Shown: positions 45,801 through 58,010, numbered from the stretch's first letter. The stretch: 64,000 nucleotides of DNA from Schistosoma mansoni (GCF_000237925.1 NC_031496.1:20832757-20896756); one strand, 5' to 3'. A program made the numbers and translations. The notes: generated by a model not told the origin, from the sequence alone.

Positions 45801-46438
45801 AAAACCCTTAGAGTTCAACTTGGTGATAGAGAAGTTAACAATATATTTCAGGAACAACTAGAGGAGTTAGTCGACTGACTGATCTCTTCAGATAGACCAA
45901 CATCGACTGCTTTTTAACATATCTACTCAACTCTATTTGATCCATTTTACAAGTCTGATTTCTTTCTTATATTTTATTCTCAATAACACCCATCATTTCT
46001 CTGTGTGTTTAGTTGACACTTTCAGGCTGCGGTTGTTTACGATTCATGTGTAGTATAATTATTATTGTTATTATTATTACTATCGGTTAGTATTGTATTG
46101 TGGTAGTTTTTTCTTGTTTTAATGACCTAACTCCTACTGTCTTCTTTCCTTACTTTCTACCCTTCTCTATACATATTGTTCAGGTCACCGACAAAGTAGA
46201 GGATAATAAAAACAGTTGTACAATGTCAATGCCTTCATCAATAGAATCTTTTAATTCCAATTATAAACAAATCACTGATACACCTGTAAATGATATAACC
46301 GTGATCCCAATTCCAGAAGAGAATTATTATGCTTGTCGTATGGAGACTGGTGGAAGTATGGATTTGAATGTTAGTGTTTTATTTCGATTTCTTGTACAAA
46401 TACTTATTCTACCAAAAATTAAACAACGTCCCAATTAA
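36895..46438 (+). CDS. SEC14-like protein, CRAL-TRIO plus GOLD domains
   Basis: Exons 36895-37110, 39402-39860, 41424-42002 and 46184-46438, all GT-AG and phase 0, give 502 codons plus TAA. Residues 1-72 are the CRAL-TRIO N-terminal helices (YLVRWLRARSWDVDEAEKML). Exon 2 is the lipid-binding CRAL-TRIO domain (PGVIQKYFPGGFCGEDKEGC, LKHMHPSWIPVF, NYPEVLRICYVINAP, FNFIKPLL). Exon 3 finishes it (LPACYGGKITDPNGDPQC) and carries the GOLD domain (EIKWWLSCETHDIAVGLF, GVYILVLDNTYSWTKSKRLW). Order and spacing follow human SEC14L2-type proteins, which bind phospholipid or other hydrophobic ligands in the cytosol and exchange them at membranes. Exon 4 is a longer, Ser/Asn-rich tail ending in a hydrophobic stretch. 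The introns (2.3, 1.6 and 4.2 kb) contain retroposons. The ATG chosen is the first in frame at the domain start. Confidence 0.92.
37111..39401. other. intron 1 of the SEC14-like gene
   Basis: This 2.3-kb intron has no recognised element. Open frames inside (38289-38519, 38903-39106) lack any family signature. Confidence 0.6.
40683..41139 (-). mobile_element. 520-bp retroposon family, minus copy in SEC14-like intron 2
   Basis: Reversed, it matches the family from the 5' end (CCCTGGTACGGTTG) to CACAAATTTTGCG, but the A-rich tail is lost. It carries an open frame of 86 codons (41077-40817) that aligns residue by residue with the 86-codon frame at 61017-61277. No flanking duplication was seen. 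Confidence 0.75.
42422..43162 (+). mobile_element. RTE-type LINE, 5'-truncated, in SEC14-like intron 3
   Basis: The 741-bp insertion is flanked by GTAATCATGA (42412-42421 and 43163-43172) and ends in (GACT)n. It encodes the C-terminal part of a LINE polyprotein: VRSVLLYGSETWP, FDHRCLRSIARIS, LHQLRWLGHVLRMPNH, RGGQTKTWHKSMKSL, WLETLNDMAQNR. A few in-frame stops mark it as dead. It runs in the same orientation as the host gene. Confidence 0.85.
43640..44035 (+). mobile_element. second hammerhead SINE family, inverted composite copy in SEC14-like intron 3
   Basis: The left part (about 43650-43710) is a minus-strand ribozyme region (GGAAGCACTGGACAGC, TTTCGTTCTGTTATC). The right part (about 43760-44000) is plus-strand: leader, A-box-like TAGTCTTGAGGTTAAGC, B box GGGTTTGATCCCC, then CCTAGGACGAAATGG and CCAGTGGTTCCAGG. 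The first core box has decayed (TTAAGAG), so it should be inactive. Confidence 0.6.
44330..45885 (+). mobile_element. RTE-type LINE 5' part with endonuclease domain, in SEC14-like intron 3
   Basis: After a GC-richer untranslated leader (from about 44330), the DNA reads as the apurinic-endonuclease domain of a LINE: KLHVAAFSVRTLCQIGKQG, ARIQDPSTVIHLTSP, PRVSGDPATSHSLVGIGM, FVVFAYAPIDYSSNKVKSEF, VVVAGYFNAQISK (an AGDFNAQ motif with Asp changed to Tyr). It fades out before any reverse transcriptase. It has several stops and frameshifts. It is not the missing 5' half of 42422-43162, since it lies downstream of that copy's 3' end. Confidence 0.75.
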
Positions 46439-46450
46439 ACTGTTGAAATC

Positions 46451-46456
46451 AATAAA
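46451..46456 (+). terminator. candidate poly(A) signal of the SEC14-like gene
   Basis: AATAAA begins 13 nt after the TAA, which would make a very short 3' UTR. Later hexamers could be used instead. Confidence 0.4.
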
Positions 46457-46459
46457 GTG

Positions 46460-49440
46460 CACATATGTACACATAACGTTCTAAAATCAGTGAGAAAAAG
46501 CCAGCCTAATGAATTAATTACAACTAATTGGTTAAATCAAATAACTACCATTTGAAAGTCTTTCAGTTATCCTGTAATTACCTGTTTTCTAATTTCTTAA
46601 AATTTACTAAACATATAAAGAAAAAGAGGATGATTAAGTGTGCGATACACTGCTCATTTCCCTTCTCCCTCTTTTGTAATATTTCTTTTCATTAAAATTG
46701 AATAGTTACATATCTCTTTTTCTAGGGGCTATTGTACTGCTAAGTTATATTTCTTACATCAGGGAAATCTCTGGTGAAATGCGAAAAATGGTTAGATAAT
46801 AAAGAAATAGTTTGGGTATAAGACTTAAAATGTGCCTTTTTTCAAGCTTTCAAATTAGTGCCTCTTAAATCATACTTCTAAATACTGAAAATTACTTTAT
46901 TGTTACAAGAGTTTCCTAATCTCTTCTGTTTCCTTATTTTCTTGTTAATATCTGAGAGTTGATTCTTTGTTACTCGAAAAATATCATTTATTGAATAATT
47001 TCTGTATTTTGTTTACTACCTTTTTAAAAAAAATTAAATATGCTGTGAATGGTTGTTTAAAGTAAATATGTGACATGAATTAGTGGATTTCCAATTGAAA
47101 TTAGTCAAAGAATCTGTATGAATTCGGGAGAATATTTAACAGGTGTTTCATTTTAGTTTCGATGCTTTTTTGGGATTCTAGTCATTATCATGTTTCTCGA
47201 GAGTGGATGGCCTAGTAGTGTGAACATCCAACTTCCAACCGTTGTATCACTTCAATCTCGTGTTTCGGTTTGAACAATCAAACAGTATTGCAAATTAATG
47301 TTACGTAAACTTGTATTTGATCACTGAGTTGTACAAAATCTAATTAAGTCTTTTCAAATTAAATCTAAAACTAAATTTCCAAGGTGAATAAATAACCACT
47401 TGCTTAAGTAAAAGAATTTCGATTGTTTACGATTTTTCGGGATTAAAAATACCCAACAGGATGGTGCTTGTTTATCAGTCTTGGAGAACCCCAGATTTTC
47501 CAGCCTGTTTAATAGATTATGATAAACAGTGACTATTTTTCAGTAGTTGTTGTATTGCATCAACACTATTACGTAATTTACCGTTAAGTTCCATGTCCAA
47601 ACTTTTTTTCGTAGTTCATATTTAGGTGTTGTTAAAACGACGGTTTATTCACCAGAACACTTTTGTCGGTCTCGAACTCTGGTACATATACTTAGTTTTG
47701 GGCAGTTTCTATACACCTAAGAAGATCAATTTATTCAATTTGTAAATGTATTAAACTTTGAACTATATTTTTGTGGTTTCTTTGAACGATTAAAGTAAAA
47801 TATACTGCGGAAATTGTTTAATTCTAGTGTAGCTTTCATTAAAAAAATGACTTTAGTAGATAACTATTAGGGACGAGAGATTGAATCCAAGGTCTTTGGG
47901 TCTCATACCAATCGTGATGCCTTTAGAACACTGATTGGAAGCCATTATGCTCCACCTTGCCAACTTCAGTCAGTTTTCAACATCAGACAACAAACATTCA
48001 GTGTTATCGGTAACATCTATCTAACTGTCGTCTTAGGCTCCAACAGCTATTACCTGTCAAGAGAACTTCAGAAATCCATCTCAAAGTTAGTTACTAGTGA
48101 TTACACAATTATTACTATTACTAATACATTATTGTTTGCGGAGATTGTTCATTTTGAATTTAGTTTTCACTGCAGACTGATATTCAGTCATTTACCATTA
48201 AAGCTATGAAAAGTAAACAAGTGTCAGGTTGTGAGCACTCAATCCTGAATTTGTCGAGTGAGTACTTTTTTTAGTTTCTAGTACAGTTATTATTAAAAAA
48301 CTGTAATTTATTTGAATAATACGTTTGTAATATACTTCTAGATTTCTACCAAACGATTAATATTTTTATCAGACACAATTTATCGCTTATTTCACCTTTT
48401 CTATAATATGTTCAAGAAATGTTTTTTTCTTCATCAGCGGGTATCGTTTATCAATTTGGTCTGAAAACATTTAAGTATATACGGGCTGGTACTCAATAGT
48501 CTATTCTTCATAGTCTGTTTCTGTTTTTTAAATAATCACTTATTGGAACTAGTGTAACAAATTTAGAAACTAGTTACCCTTATGGTACAAATTCAATATA
48601 TACTGTGTTTCCTATATTCTCTATTGATGAGTCGTTTTCTGTAAATAAACTTTTGACAAACTTTCAAACTGACAGTTAACTTATATTTTGATATTGTTCA
48701 CTATTCAATTGTTCATGGAATAGACACGCGAGAAATATTGAAATTTTATAAGATTCATGTGAAATATGGTGAGACATTCCTTTTCATTATATCAGGTCCA
48801 ACATAGTTTTATGCACAATTCTGTTTGATGTATATTTCAGAATAATATAAGGCATGTTATTGTTATTATTACTATTCACTTCATTGTTTAAATAACAAGA
48901 ACTTAATTCAATATTCATTTATTCAACGTAAAACTATCAATATTACTGAAATAGTTCATCCAGGTAGCAAATGTGTTTTTCACAAAAAGTCATATGAGAT
49001 AAGCCAAACCTCAGCAACTAGATCTTGCATAACTTATTTTCGAATATATACTTTACAACACGAATTGCTCCTAGTTAGACATTCATTTGAAACCAACGTG
49101 CGCCGGACATGTGTTTCATCTTTGTTTAGAAATCTTCAACTGTGAAACCTACCCTTCGTCTCAGATTCAACTTAGTTGTTGACGTCATCCTGTCGAAATA
49201 CATTTGCCACACCATGCCATATTTGATGGTACATATGTGAAATTATTCAACGAAAAACTATGAATTCTGACCACATCGTAGGACGGGTTTTTTCGAATAG
49301 TGACTGACGCCTTGGATTGCTGAAATACATTTGAAAAATGTACTGTCTAAACAATTTCAGAACTATAACACTTTGCATAATATGCCCTCTACATTCAATA
49401 TTCTTATCTATGTCGAGCTGATCATGTCTGTTAAATGGCA
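46460..49440. other. AT-rich intergenic spacer
   Basis: No gene seen. Around 47870-47960 a minus-strand tRNA-like fragment (GACCTTGGATTCAATC) may be an old SINE head. Confidence 0.4.
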
Positions 49441-49561
49441 TGAATTCTGTAATTATTATTGTCAGAACATATTATTATATTAATTGATGGTTTTTTGTGT
49501 ACCGAAGATTTTCTTTGACTTGAGTCAAGGTTTCATGAGATGACTCTTCAATATAGAAGCA

Positions 49562-50310
49562 TCACAACCGACACATTCTAATCTTTAGACGAAATTCTGT
49601 GTTGAGGATCTTATTCTTTATAGAAACTAAAGCATTTCGGATGGTGTTAGTTGTTTTGTAGTATATTTTAATTTTGTATTGTTTTAAGACTTTTTGGGGT
49701 TCTGTTGTACTATGACAGTATGGAAAAACTACAGTGCCAATCCATGATATTTCATTCAAATTATTAATTAACAGTAAATCGCCTCGTTTTATTGGATTTT
49801 TAATGATCTTCATACGAAAATTATTAAATCTGAAGATGTTAATTTTATGCCTCTGCTCCTTTTGTTTACCATCTTCAGATGTAATAGCCTTGTTTGTTTG
49901 TTCAAAGAGATTTAGGTTCATAGAGATTTTTGCACTCAATGGATGTGCTGAATTAAAGTCAATGTAATGATTGGAATGTGCAGGTTTTTGGTAGATAATC
50001 GGGTTCAGAGCTCCGTTTAGATTTCTTATTAAGCAATCTGAAAACGATAACTCACCTTGTTCATTTTGATCCTCGTAATTAAATTCTGTGTGGGTTGAGA
50101 ACGTATTGGTCAGTTTAGAAAAAGTTCGTAAGAGAGTTTTTATCATGACAACAAAAGTATCATCCACATATCCGGCCTAAATTCATGGTTTAATTTCATC
50201 GGTAAAAATATTTGATTTTTTATGTGACATAAGCAGGTTGGCTTCAATCGGGGACACGATGGGTCTCATTATGACTTCGTTTGTTTGCTTGTATAACGTC
50301 ATGTCATAAT
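49562..50310 (-). mobile_element. Penelope-like retroelement fragment
   Basis: The minus strand reads PIVSPIEANLLMSHKK, then GYVDDTFVVMIK (the catalytic YVDD box of reverse transcriptase), then ELSFSDCLI, NPIIYQKPAHSNHYIDFNS, HPLSAKISMNLN and TVVFPYCHSTTEPQKVLKQY. The YxKPTHTNxYLxFxSxHP pattern and the IPY segment near the C-terminal linker are typical of Penelope-like elements. The 201-codon stretch from 50167 to 49562 is open, so the copy is not very old, but a stop lies just upstream, the N terminus is missing and I see no GIY-YIG endonuclease. Confidence 0.75.
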
Positions 50311-50319
50311 TTCAGTTAT

Positions 50320-51200
50320 GTTGATTTTGCATTATTTTGATGATCACAATTTCTAATATTCTGTTATGTCAGGTTTTCTATTCCCCATTTCTTAACCTCT
50401 AATTCAAAATCTTTGTTAAAAATTGTTTTATAAACTCTGAAAAATTTATACTAGTTTTTCATTTTTTTTTGTTGGGATTGCTTAATAAGTGTTATATCCC
50501 AAAGAGAATTATGAATGGTAACTTTTGTGGACCAATATGATACGCATATTTCCTATTGTATAATTGTTAAGTAACTAAACTATTCATATTCGTGTCCCTC
50601 TTATTATAAGCTTCATTTTGACCCATAGACTATTATTATACGATTTACCATTCCTGTGTTATCTCTAGTCCATTAATTACTGTTCCCCCTATTCACAGCC
50701 AAATTTGGCCAAATCTTGTACAAATGTTATTTTCTATTTTATGGTACGATGTGGTCTGTTTGATTGGCATATAAACCCAGTATGTTTGAGAGTAATGATT
50801 CATATTGCAGAGGTTGTTATTGGTGTTCTGGACTTAACTGGCTGGGCTAGGCAGATAGCAGAACTGACAAGTACTCTAGACTGCTCGTACGGGTTTTGTG
50901 TGTCATTGGTCTGATCAATAAATCGCTGCTCTCTAATAGGCGGGTACAAGATAATAACAATTGCCCGTACAAGTTATAACAATAAGTGATGTCAGTTTTT
51001 TTGTTGCTTCTATTAAACATATTTATCATCACATTCTTTAAATTTGATTGTTCTTTCTGAAATATTCATTTATGTTATAAATAATCAATCATTATAGATG
51101 ATGATGATGATAAATTCGTTCACTTATTTTTGTCTACTTTGATTAATCTAGTTATCCTGACCTAATCAACACTTTTCTCTAGTTCACCTGATGCCATGAA
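50320..51200. other. spacer, possible LTR-like piece
   Basis: Positions 50800-50950 (GTTATTGGTGTTCTGG ... TCAATAAATCGCTGCTC) have the look of an LTR U3/R region with a poly(A) hexamer. No second copy or flanking duplication is visible, so it is not called as one. Confidence 0.3.

Positions 51201-51201
<1 letters not shown>

Positions 51202-51247
<46 letters not shown>
51202..51247. repeat. (TA)n microsatellite
   Basis: About 23 perfect TA units. Confidence 0.95.
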
Positions 51248-51250
<3 letters not shown>

Positions 51251-51476
51251 AGAATAGTGAATATAATTTATTCCAAGTTATAAATAGTTAAAGCGGATCC
51301 ATGAAATAAAAATAATAAATTCATATTTTTTCTACCAATAATTGTGTAATTATTGATTTTTTTTAAAAATATATTTTTTTTCATTGTTTTTTGAAAAATG
51401 AAGCATATTGAATGAACAATATTCTGCTGTACAATGTTCAATGATTTTTGTTTTTGTTTACCATCGTATGTACTTT

Positions 51477-51478
<2 letters not shown>

Positions 51479-51515
<37 letters not shown>
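51479..51515. repeat. (TA)n microsatellite
   Basis: About 18 TA units, 231 bp after the first TA tract. Confidence 0.95.
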
Positions 51516-51517
<2 letters not shown>

Positions 51518-53050
51518 CATTACTTAATTCAATATTGTTTCATTCCTATCATGATATACTATTGACTAATAATAAACATTATTTATTTATTATAAGTGCT
51601 ATTAGGAACTTGAGTGAACATACTTGTAATATACAAACATATTTATACAATTAGTCTAAATACATTTATAAACCGGTAAGAAAAAAAAATACTAAAGTCA
51701 TATCACCTATGAATGAATGAATGAAAAGTAATCAATACATACTAGCACAACAATAGGACATATTTACACAAAAAATATACAAACTTTGAGATATCATTTA
51801 TCAAAACAATATCTATATACGGAATTAAGAAAAAAAAAAGAGAAAGATTAATATCTCATAAATTTATTAGTTAAATCATATATAGTTGTAACCATAGTAC
51901 TTATATAAAAATAGAGTAGACATGTTATAGATTATTCTTTATTGGTTGAAAATTTATGAATAGTAATCATAATGATAATTTCCTTGTCCAATACTAAAAA
52001 TTTTATTACAGAGAAAAAAATGCCCACCACCAATTATGTAATATTTCAAGAAATATCATTTTAATCTACATTCTGATTGTAGTTACTTCAAAATTGTAGT
52101 AGAACTGGATTTTAACGACAACCCTGAATGACTGTTCAGCCAATCAGAAAAGATTTAAGTTATAAAGCAGTTTATAATCGAAATTAATTAAATTAAGATG
52201 AATAAAGAGTTTCAGCATAATCAATAAATGAGTGGAGGTGAGAACGGTATGTCCCAATAGAGCCAGGAGCTAAGTTTAGGTGCTAAGATTATGGTTTTCA
52301 CCACAAATTCACACCAACTGTAATTCAAGAATGTTTTGTCGCAATGTGGTTGAGTTAATTTGGCGGAAAAATTCAAGATGCACTATCTTACTAGTCAGGA
52401 TTTTCACGAAATGATATCACCTATAATTATAGAGCCACAACATAGGTAAATATATTTTAGCAGCCTAAACCTCACATCTAGTACGTCCAATGTGTAATAG
52501 GTATCTTAAAACTGGACATAGTCAATTTTCACCTAGCTCTAATTAAGACGTATGCTACCGTCCTGTGAGTTCTAAATTTCGGCCAAAGTAAGGTGGGCGC
52601 TATCTTTATTCTTATCGGTTCCCTAAATATTGTTATCTGCCACTCATCCAACAATCACGAAAGTTCCTCACTAATTTAGCTGCTAAAACTATTTTCTTCA
52701 TCCATTAAATGATGAATATGATGTAGTTGTCTCCTGTTTCTTCTAAGGTTAGACAATGAGATGCATACGCCAACAACTTTGGTGTTTCTGTTTGGGGTTC
52801 CTATTACTTAGCATAGCAGTAAATTGTGTACTTTTTATTAGATTAATAGCAGCTCTCCCATAATCAATTTCAATTACGGTTAATTTACGTTAAGCTCTTT
52901 TATTAACTTAGCAGACAATGTTATTAAAAAAGTAACAATTCATCTATGTCTTTGTACTATAATTATTATTATCCTGTCTGTATAAACATGTACACTAAGT
53001 CACATGACAGCCTACGCCCATCTCTCTCCAGCTTAAATGTTGATAGCTTA
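51516..53050. other. AT-rich spacer
   Basis: No gene or identified repeat. Confidence 0.4.
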
Positions 53051-53052
53051 AA

Positions 53053-53340
53053 TATCATCCGGTGAATCATTCTCTTTCCATGTATATATGTACTTGAATC
53101 CTATTACTAGCCTTTGCTTTGCCTTTGTGTACCCTTATGCTATTTGACTATAAATTTGCCTCTGTATTCTCTCGCACATACACATTCGCCTCTCTGATTG
53201 AAATTCGCTCGATTTGCTTATAGCTTTGTTATCCATGCTACTCGCTCATAAACTGTAGTTGCCGCTTCTGATTTCAAACACCGTTGAGATTTATATTATA
53301 ACTGTTATCGAGGTGGTTGATTAACGAAACTAAGCTACTA
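53053..53340 (+). repeat. dispersed repeat C
   Basis: TGAATCATTCTCTTTCCATG ... CCTTTGCTTTGCC matches the 80-bp insert at 63007-63086. The later part (AAACTGTAGTTGCCGCTTCT, CTGTTATCGAGGTGG) matches 25148-25260 in reverse. It is non-coding and probably a retroposon whose full limits I cannot set. Confidence 0.55.
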
Positions 53341-54609
53341 GAGATTGGGTGAGTGTATAAGGTTAACATTCATAGTTATCCAGTTAAAAAAAATTAAACG
53401 TCAATGTTAACTGGTATATTTGTTGACTTGCAGTGATAGGTATCCCAAATGTTTCAATAGGTAACTAATCAAAATATGAGTCGTTGATTATTTCTTAATT
53501 ACAATTATGATTACTCAAAAGTACAGTTCCTTAAACTACATTTACATACAGTATCTAAAGTATGTGTAATAATGAGTGTATTATGATGTTTGAATCATTA
53601 AATAAATTTTCGTCTACCATCGGTGTTTGTTTACTTCTTTTCATTGAGCCGTATCAGTTATTTTTCAGTCATAATAATCGTGGGATTTATTGAAAACTCA
53701 AAAAAAGATAACTAAACAACCGTTTCATTCCATCTTTCCATATTTTCCTAATGTTTTCACTATGATTCAACATAGGGCCTAATTCAAGTTATTCAGTTCT
53801 TACAATGAGCACAATATTTAAATGTTCACATGTGAAGGTCGATGAAACAAAACAAAATAGCAATTTAATTGTTTTTATTATGATTTGTACACTATACATT
53901 GAGTCGAATTTATTGAGGTGTGACTGTTACCTTTACTACGAAAATAGAACTATCGACACTAAATATATTGAAAAACTAAACAACACTTGGAAGATATATA
54001 TCAGCATGCGTACCATAGTAACAAATTGGAAAAAGATGTGAATTACACGAAGTTTCTACAATGTAGGGTGTTACAATAGTATCTGGATATGAAAGGTCAT
54101 AGTAGTAATTTTTACCATAGCAATACCAACAAGGCGAAATAAATTTGAGTCAAGTCAGACAATTTTCCTGTTGATGAAATTTAGTGGCAAAAAATTGTCT
54201 TCAGTATTTACACAAACAAAAGAAATCCATAATAACTCACTCTTCTATTTTAGTTGCACGTGGCCTCTGTAAGCTGTCACCATGTTTTATCGGTATCTTA
54301 CCAAAATTACTAGTGACACAACAAACTGTTGGTCAGATGTGAAAGAATTCTAATAGCTCACTTCTATCTAAACTTTGTGCTAATGATTATACTGTCTAAA
54401 ACGCTAATAGAAGCTTCAAAGTTGAACCACTCAACTCAGAGAATTCAAACTCCTGAAATACAAAACTTCACCGTCATTTACTTCATTTAATTATGAAAAT
54501 TTCTATTATATTGAGAATAGATTGTTTTTATACATCGAAAAATGATTTCGTTGAAAAAAGGATTCATTGCTTTAGACTCACATAATGTTATCTACTACCA
54601 ATATAAATC
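53341..54609. other. spacer with one cysteine-bearing ORF
   Basis: An ATG frame at 53805-54041 (78 codons) contains ESNLLRCDCYLYYEN, which loosely recalls the NPxxCDCxL start of a leucine-rich-repeat C-terminal cap. It is isolated, with no repeats upstream. I do not call it a gene. Confidence 0.25.
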
Positions 54610-54745
54610 TTTGGTCACTGTCTCAGTGATTGAGAGGTTAAGCGTCCACGTGAAAGACCGAAGGTCCTGGGTTTGATTCTTAGTGGCGGGATCGTGGGAG
54701 TCCCATACTAGGACGAGACAGCTATCCAGTGGTTAATGAGATAAT
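54610..54745 (+). mobile_element. second hammerhead SINE family, partial copy
   Basis: A tRNA-like block (GATTGAGAGGTTAAGCG, B box GGGTTTGATTCTT) is followed by a shortened ribozyme region (GGGAGTCCCATACTAGGACG ... TCCAGTGG). A deletion removes the first core box, so it is inactive. Confidence 0.6.
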
Positions 54746-56865
54746 TTAAGAATAAAACTAAAATCATTCCAGTTAATAATTGCAAACAGAATGATAGATA
54801 AGAAGTCTTTTTTTTAAAATTACTCTTTAATCTTTGATCTTATTCGTTTTAAGATAAGTGTTTGTGCTGTTCAGTAGTTTGAATAAAGTACTTATGTTGA
54901 AGTATGGTATTATGTGAATATATATAAATAATAATAATAAAAATCAAATATGAAATATTATCTGGATTTTGGAAAATTTTTTCAAGTAGATTATGGATGT
55001 CGTCACAAACTGGTATCAATTAGCAAAGTAATAAAAATCGTGGAATAATAGGCAAATGTTTTATCCAGCATTCGCATCCTTTAAAAGTGGGTAACTAGGA
55101 GTTAACATGCTATTGCTCAGCATAATAATCCTAAACAACACTGTCTGAATTGGGACAATTAGCTACTGATGATATTCGGCAAGCACAAACGTATATCGCA
55201 AATCGATTTAAGTTGATGATATAAAGATATTTTATTTATCATGGAACATTATTCTTCTAGTTTGACCTATTGATAAGTCTTAGGTGATCATTACTTAAGA
55301 GTTGCTATCTAGTACCCTTTGACTTTCAACATTTTTCAAAATAATGAAAGTTCGTGACAAAAATTTTCTTTACATTCAAATAATCTTTTTGAATCATACC
55401 CACCCAAACAATAGATTAACTAGTTCAAATCACCGTTCATTATGATACTGTAATGCCTCATCACTTTTTACAAACTCATGCTATTAAATGTCAATTAAAT
55501 TGGACATCATAAGTAATACTCTATTATTAAAAGTTTTATTCGTGTATTTATTTATAAGTTTGGAAAATCGAAGTTTAGATTTCAGCCTGAAATTAATATA
55601 TTCAGTCTCATTACATTTGTATCATCAACATGTTGTTTAGGTAATATCATTTATTCAGATTATTTATGAGGATATTTGTAATTTACCTAATTCTGTGGTT
55701 GGAAAACCGCTTGTTGCATTTTATGTTTCTTACTTTCACTAATAATATGTCTACTGATCTCGTCACTATATTTTACACGCAGTAGATGAACCATGGAAAT
55801 TCTCACCATCCTTAACGTAGAATTAAAGCACCAGATACACCTTGCTTAAAAGCAATGACTAAAACATAACATGTATACGGCATTTACTCTTAATCTCATA
55901 ACTTCGAACATAATCTAATTTTAAGTTACTTGATCTAGTATTCATATGACTAATAGATAGATGGAATTCGATAAAGGCTAAAGACTTTATTATCACGACA
56001 TCGATTATCACTGTGGACATCTAATGTCAGCATCTCAAGCCTACAGTAAGTCGAGTATCTTAACGGTGATGTCTTTGCTTGTGATACGAGGTGAGACTGA
56101 CTTTAATCTCACAGCCATCATTTGTTACGCTTTGCTCACTAGTATGGATTATCATAATACCTAGGTTAGGTGCTTAAAGCATATTACCTCCAGACTGCCC
56201 ATTTATGGACAATATAAAGCTGGATGGGTAATACTTTTAATAATTCTTATTTACAACTCACATGATTATAAAATCAGGTTACCGAAATAGATCATATCGC
56301 AATTTAAGAATTTTACTAGGATACCTAAGTAAAATACTTTGTTTACGTAACTAAATAACCAATTTAAAGATAAGTAATTGTAACCTTTGATTTGCAAGAT
56401 CTAAAAATAACTACTGAGTTAAAAGAGAACTTACAGTTAGTATTACATACAACTACCATGAAACTTTACAATATGATATTTTTAATATGGTATTATTACG
56501 GAAAACAACGTCTCCAAACTTTCGGAAACAATAAAAAATATAGAAAAAACCTTTGTTGTTAGGTAAGTCTACCTTAGACAGAGTATCCTGGATACGCACA
56601 TCTATCAAACCTGAATAATCAACCATTCAACAATATACTTAAGAAAAACATTAAATTTTGATTATACTAGTAGGTATCTTACAAAACTGACTTGACCAAT
56701 AGGACTCAATTAAGACAAATGACTTAATAAATATGACATAGGTCACTACTCAGTGATCACATGATGTAAATTCAAACATTTATTGGTAATAACAAGAAAA
56801 TGATTACTAATATTTTAATGATGATCAATTATTCAAACAGAGAAAAAGTATTATAAGAAAAGGTG
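54746..56865. other. AT-rich spacer
   Basis: No gene, structured RNA or repeat recognised. Confidence 0.4.
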
Positions 56866-57062
56866 ACTAGCAGTGGAATCCAGAATGTGTGTTTCGTCCT
56901 ATTCGGGACTTGTCAGATGGATGTACCTGCATCCCAAATGTGGTGTTCACTCCAAGACTTTAGGCAATATTTAGGCAGTCCACACAGAATGCACATATGT
57001 CAATAACAGACTGATCAACTTCAGTCCTAAACATCAATGGGAAGTTTTAAACAAACAATACA
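56866..57062 (+). mobile_element. Smα-like hammerhead SINE, inverted partial copy
   Basis: The left part (56868-56950) is a minus-strand ribozyme: stem II (GTCC/GGAC) and GAAAC are intact, but the core box is CTGACAA, with the invariant G lost. The right part (56975-57062) is the plus-strand leader (CAGTCCACACAGAATGCAC ... AGTCCTAAACATCAATGGG ... AAACAAACAATA). A 7-bp AAGAAAA lies on both sides, too short and A-rich to be sure it is a duplication. Confidence 0.65.
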
Positions 57063-57829
57063 AAGAAAAATGTGTTGTCTTAATTTTTACTGAAATCTAA
57101 ATAAAAAAGAAATACATCAAAAGATTTATTTCTTACTAGTTTACAAATGTCTTGATATCGATTCGTTAATTATACATTCACCAATTTACTTATTCTTTAA
57201 TGTATACGCTAAAAAGAAAGGTTTATTTGTTCACAATTTGTTTGCCATCATTCTTCTATTGTGTTCATCTAATCCAGTGTAGTTGAGTTAACTTGTGGTG
57301 GAAACGGGTTAAAAAGATGAAATTGGGTAGTGTTGGAAGTTACACGTACTCATTAAATAGTTGATTAACAAGTTGTTTTGTTTTTCTATATCATCGTAAT
57401 GATGAGCATTCATTTAAATTATTAATTAGTGTAACATCATTTGCTTTACGTAAATTATAAATAATAATAATAGATCTATTATTTGAGTAGTTGTTTTAGA
57501 TTGAATGGATACAATCAGTAAACGTTTTGCGTCTGAAATATAGAAAAACAATACAACAGAAAACTATGCAAATGACTAATCTTTATGGTACTTTTATTCA
57601 TGATTTGAGAAACTGAGTGAATTTTTCATGAAGTCTATCTTTGATATATAAAACAATAACATTATTGGTATTATTTCATTATTGTTATTAAGGGATACAA
57701 TAATTTACATTATTAATCATATGCATAATGAAAGAAGAGTATTCAAAAAGTGTTTATTCGATAGCTTTTTATTTATGCTTGTTAGAAACAAACTAAACCT
57801 AATTGGTAAGTGGATTTAGGTACTCATGT
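57063..57829. other. AT-rich spacer
   Basis: Nothing recognised. Confidence 0.4.
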
Positions 57830-58010
57830 AGATGGCGTCGAGTCTCGATTGACTCTGATCACCACTACAGTAAGATTACGCGCCCGAAAACGACTTGGTT
57901 CCTTTGATAGCTTGCAAACCAGAAGGCTGTAAATGGTCTAGATAAAGTATATTTATTGGCGATCTCGTGGTATCGAAAGAATACCGAGACGTGCGAACGA
58001 GTACAGGCAA
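57830..58010 (+). repeat. dispersed repeat B, plus copy
   Basis: It matches the reverse of 30650-30870 (GGCGTCGAGTC ... GATCACCACTAC ... AATACCGAGACGTGC). The 80-codon minus frame across it is repeat-borne. Confidence 0.5.

Noticed and set aside
50800-50950. Possible second LTR family
   Set aside because: It has LTR-like composition and an AATAAA, but no partner copy, terminal TG/CA pair or flanking duplication that I can see.
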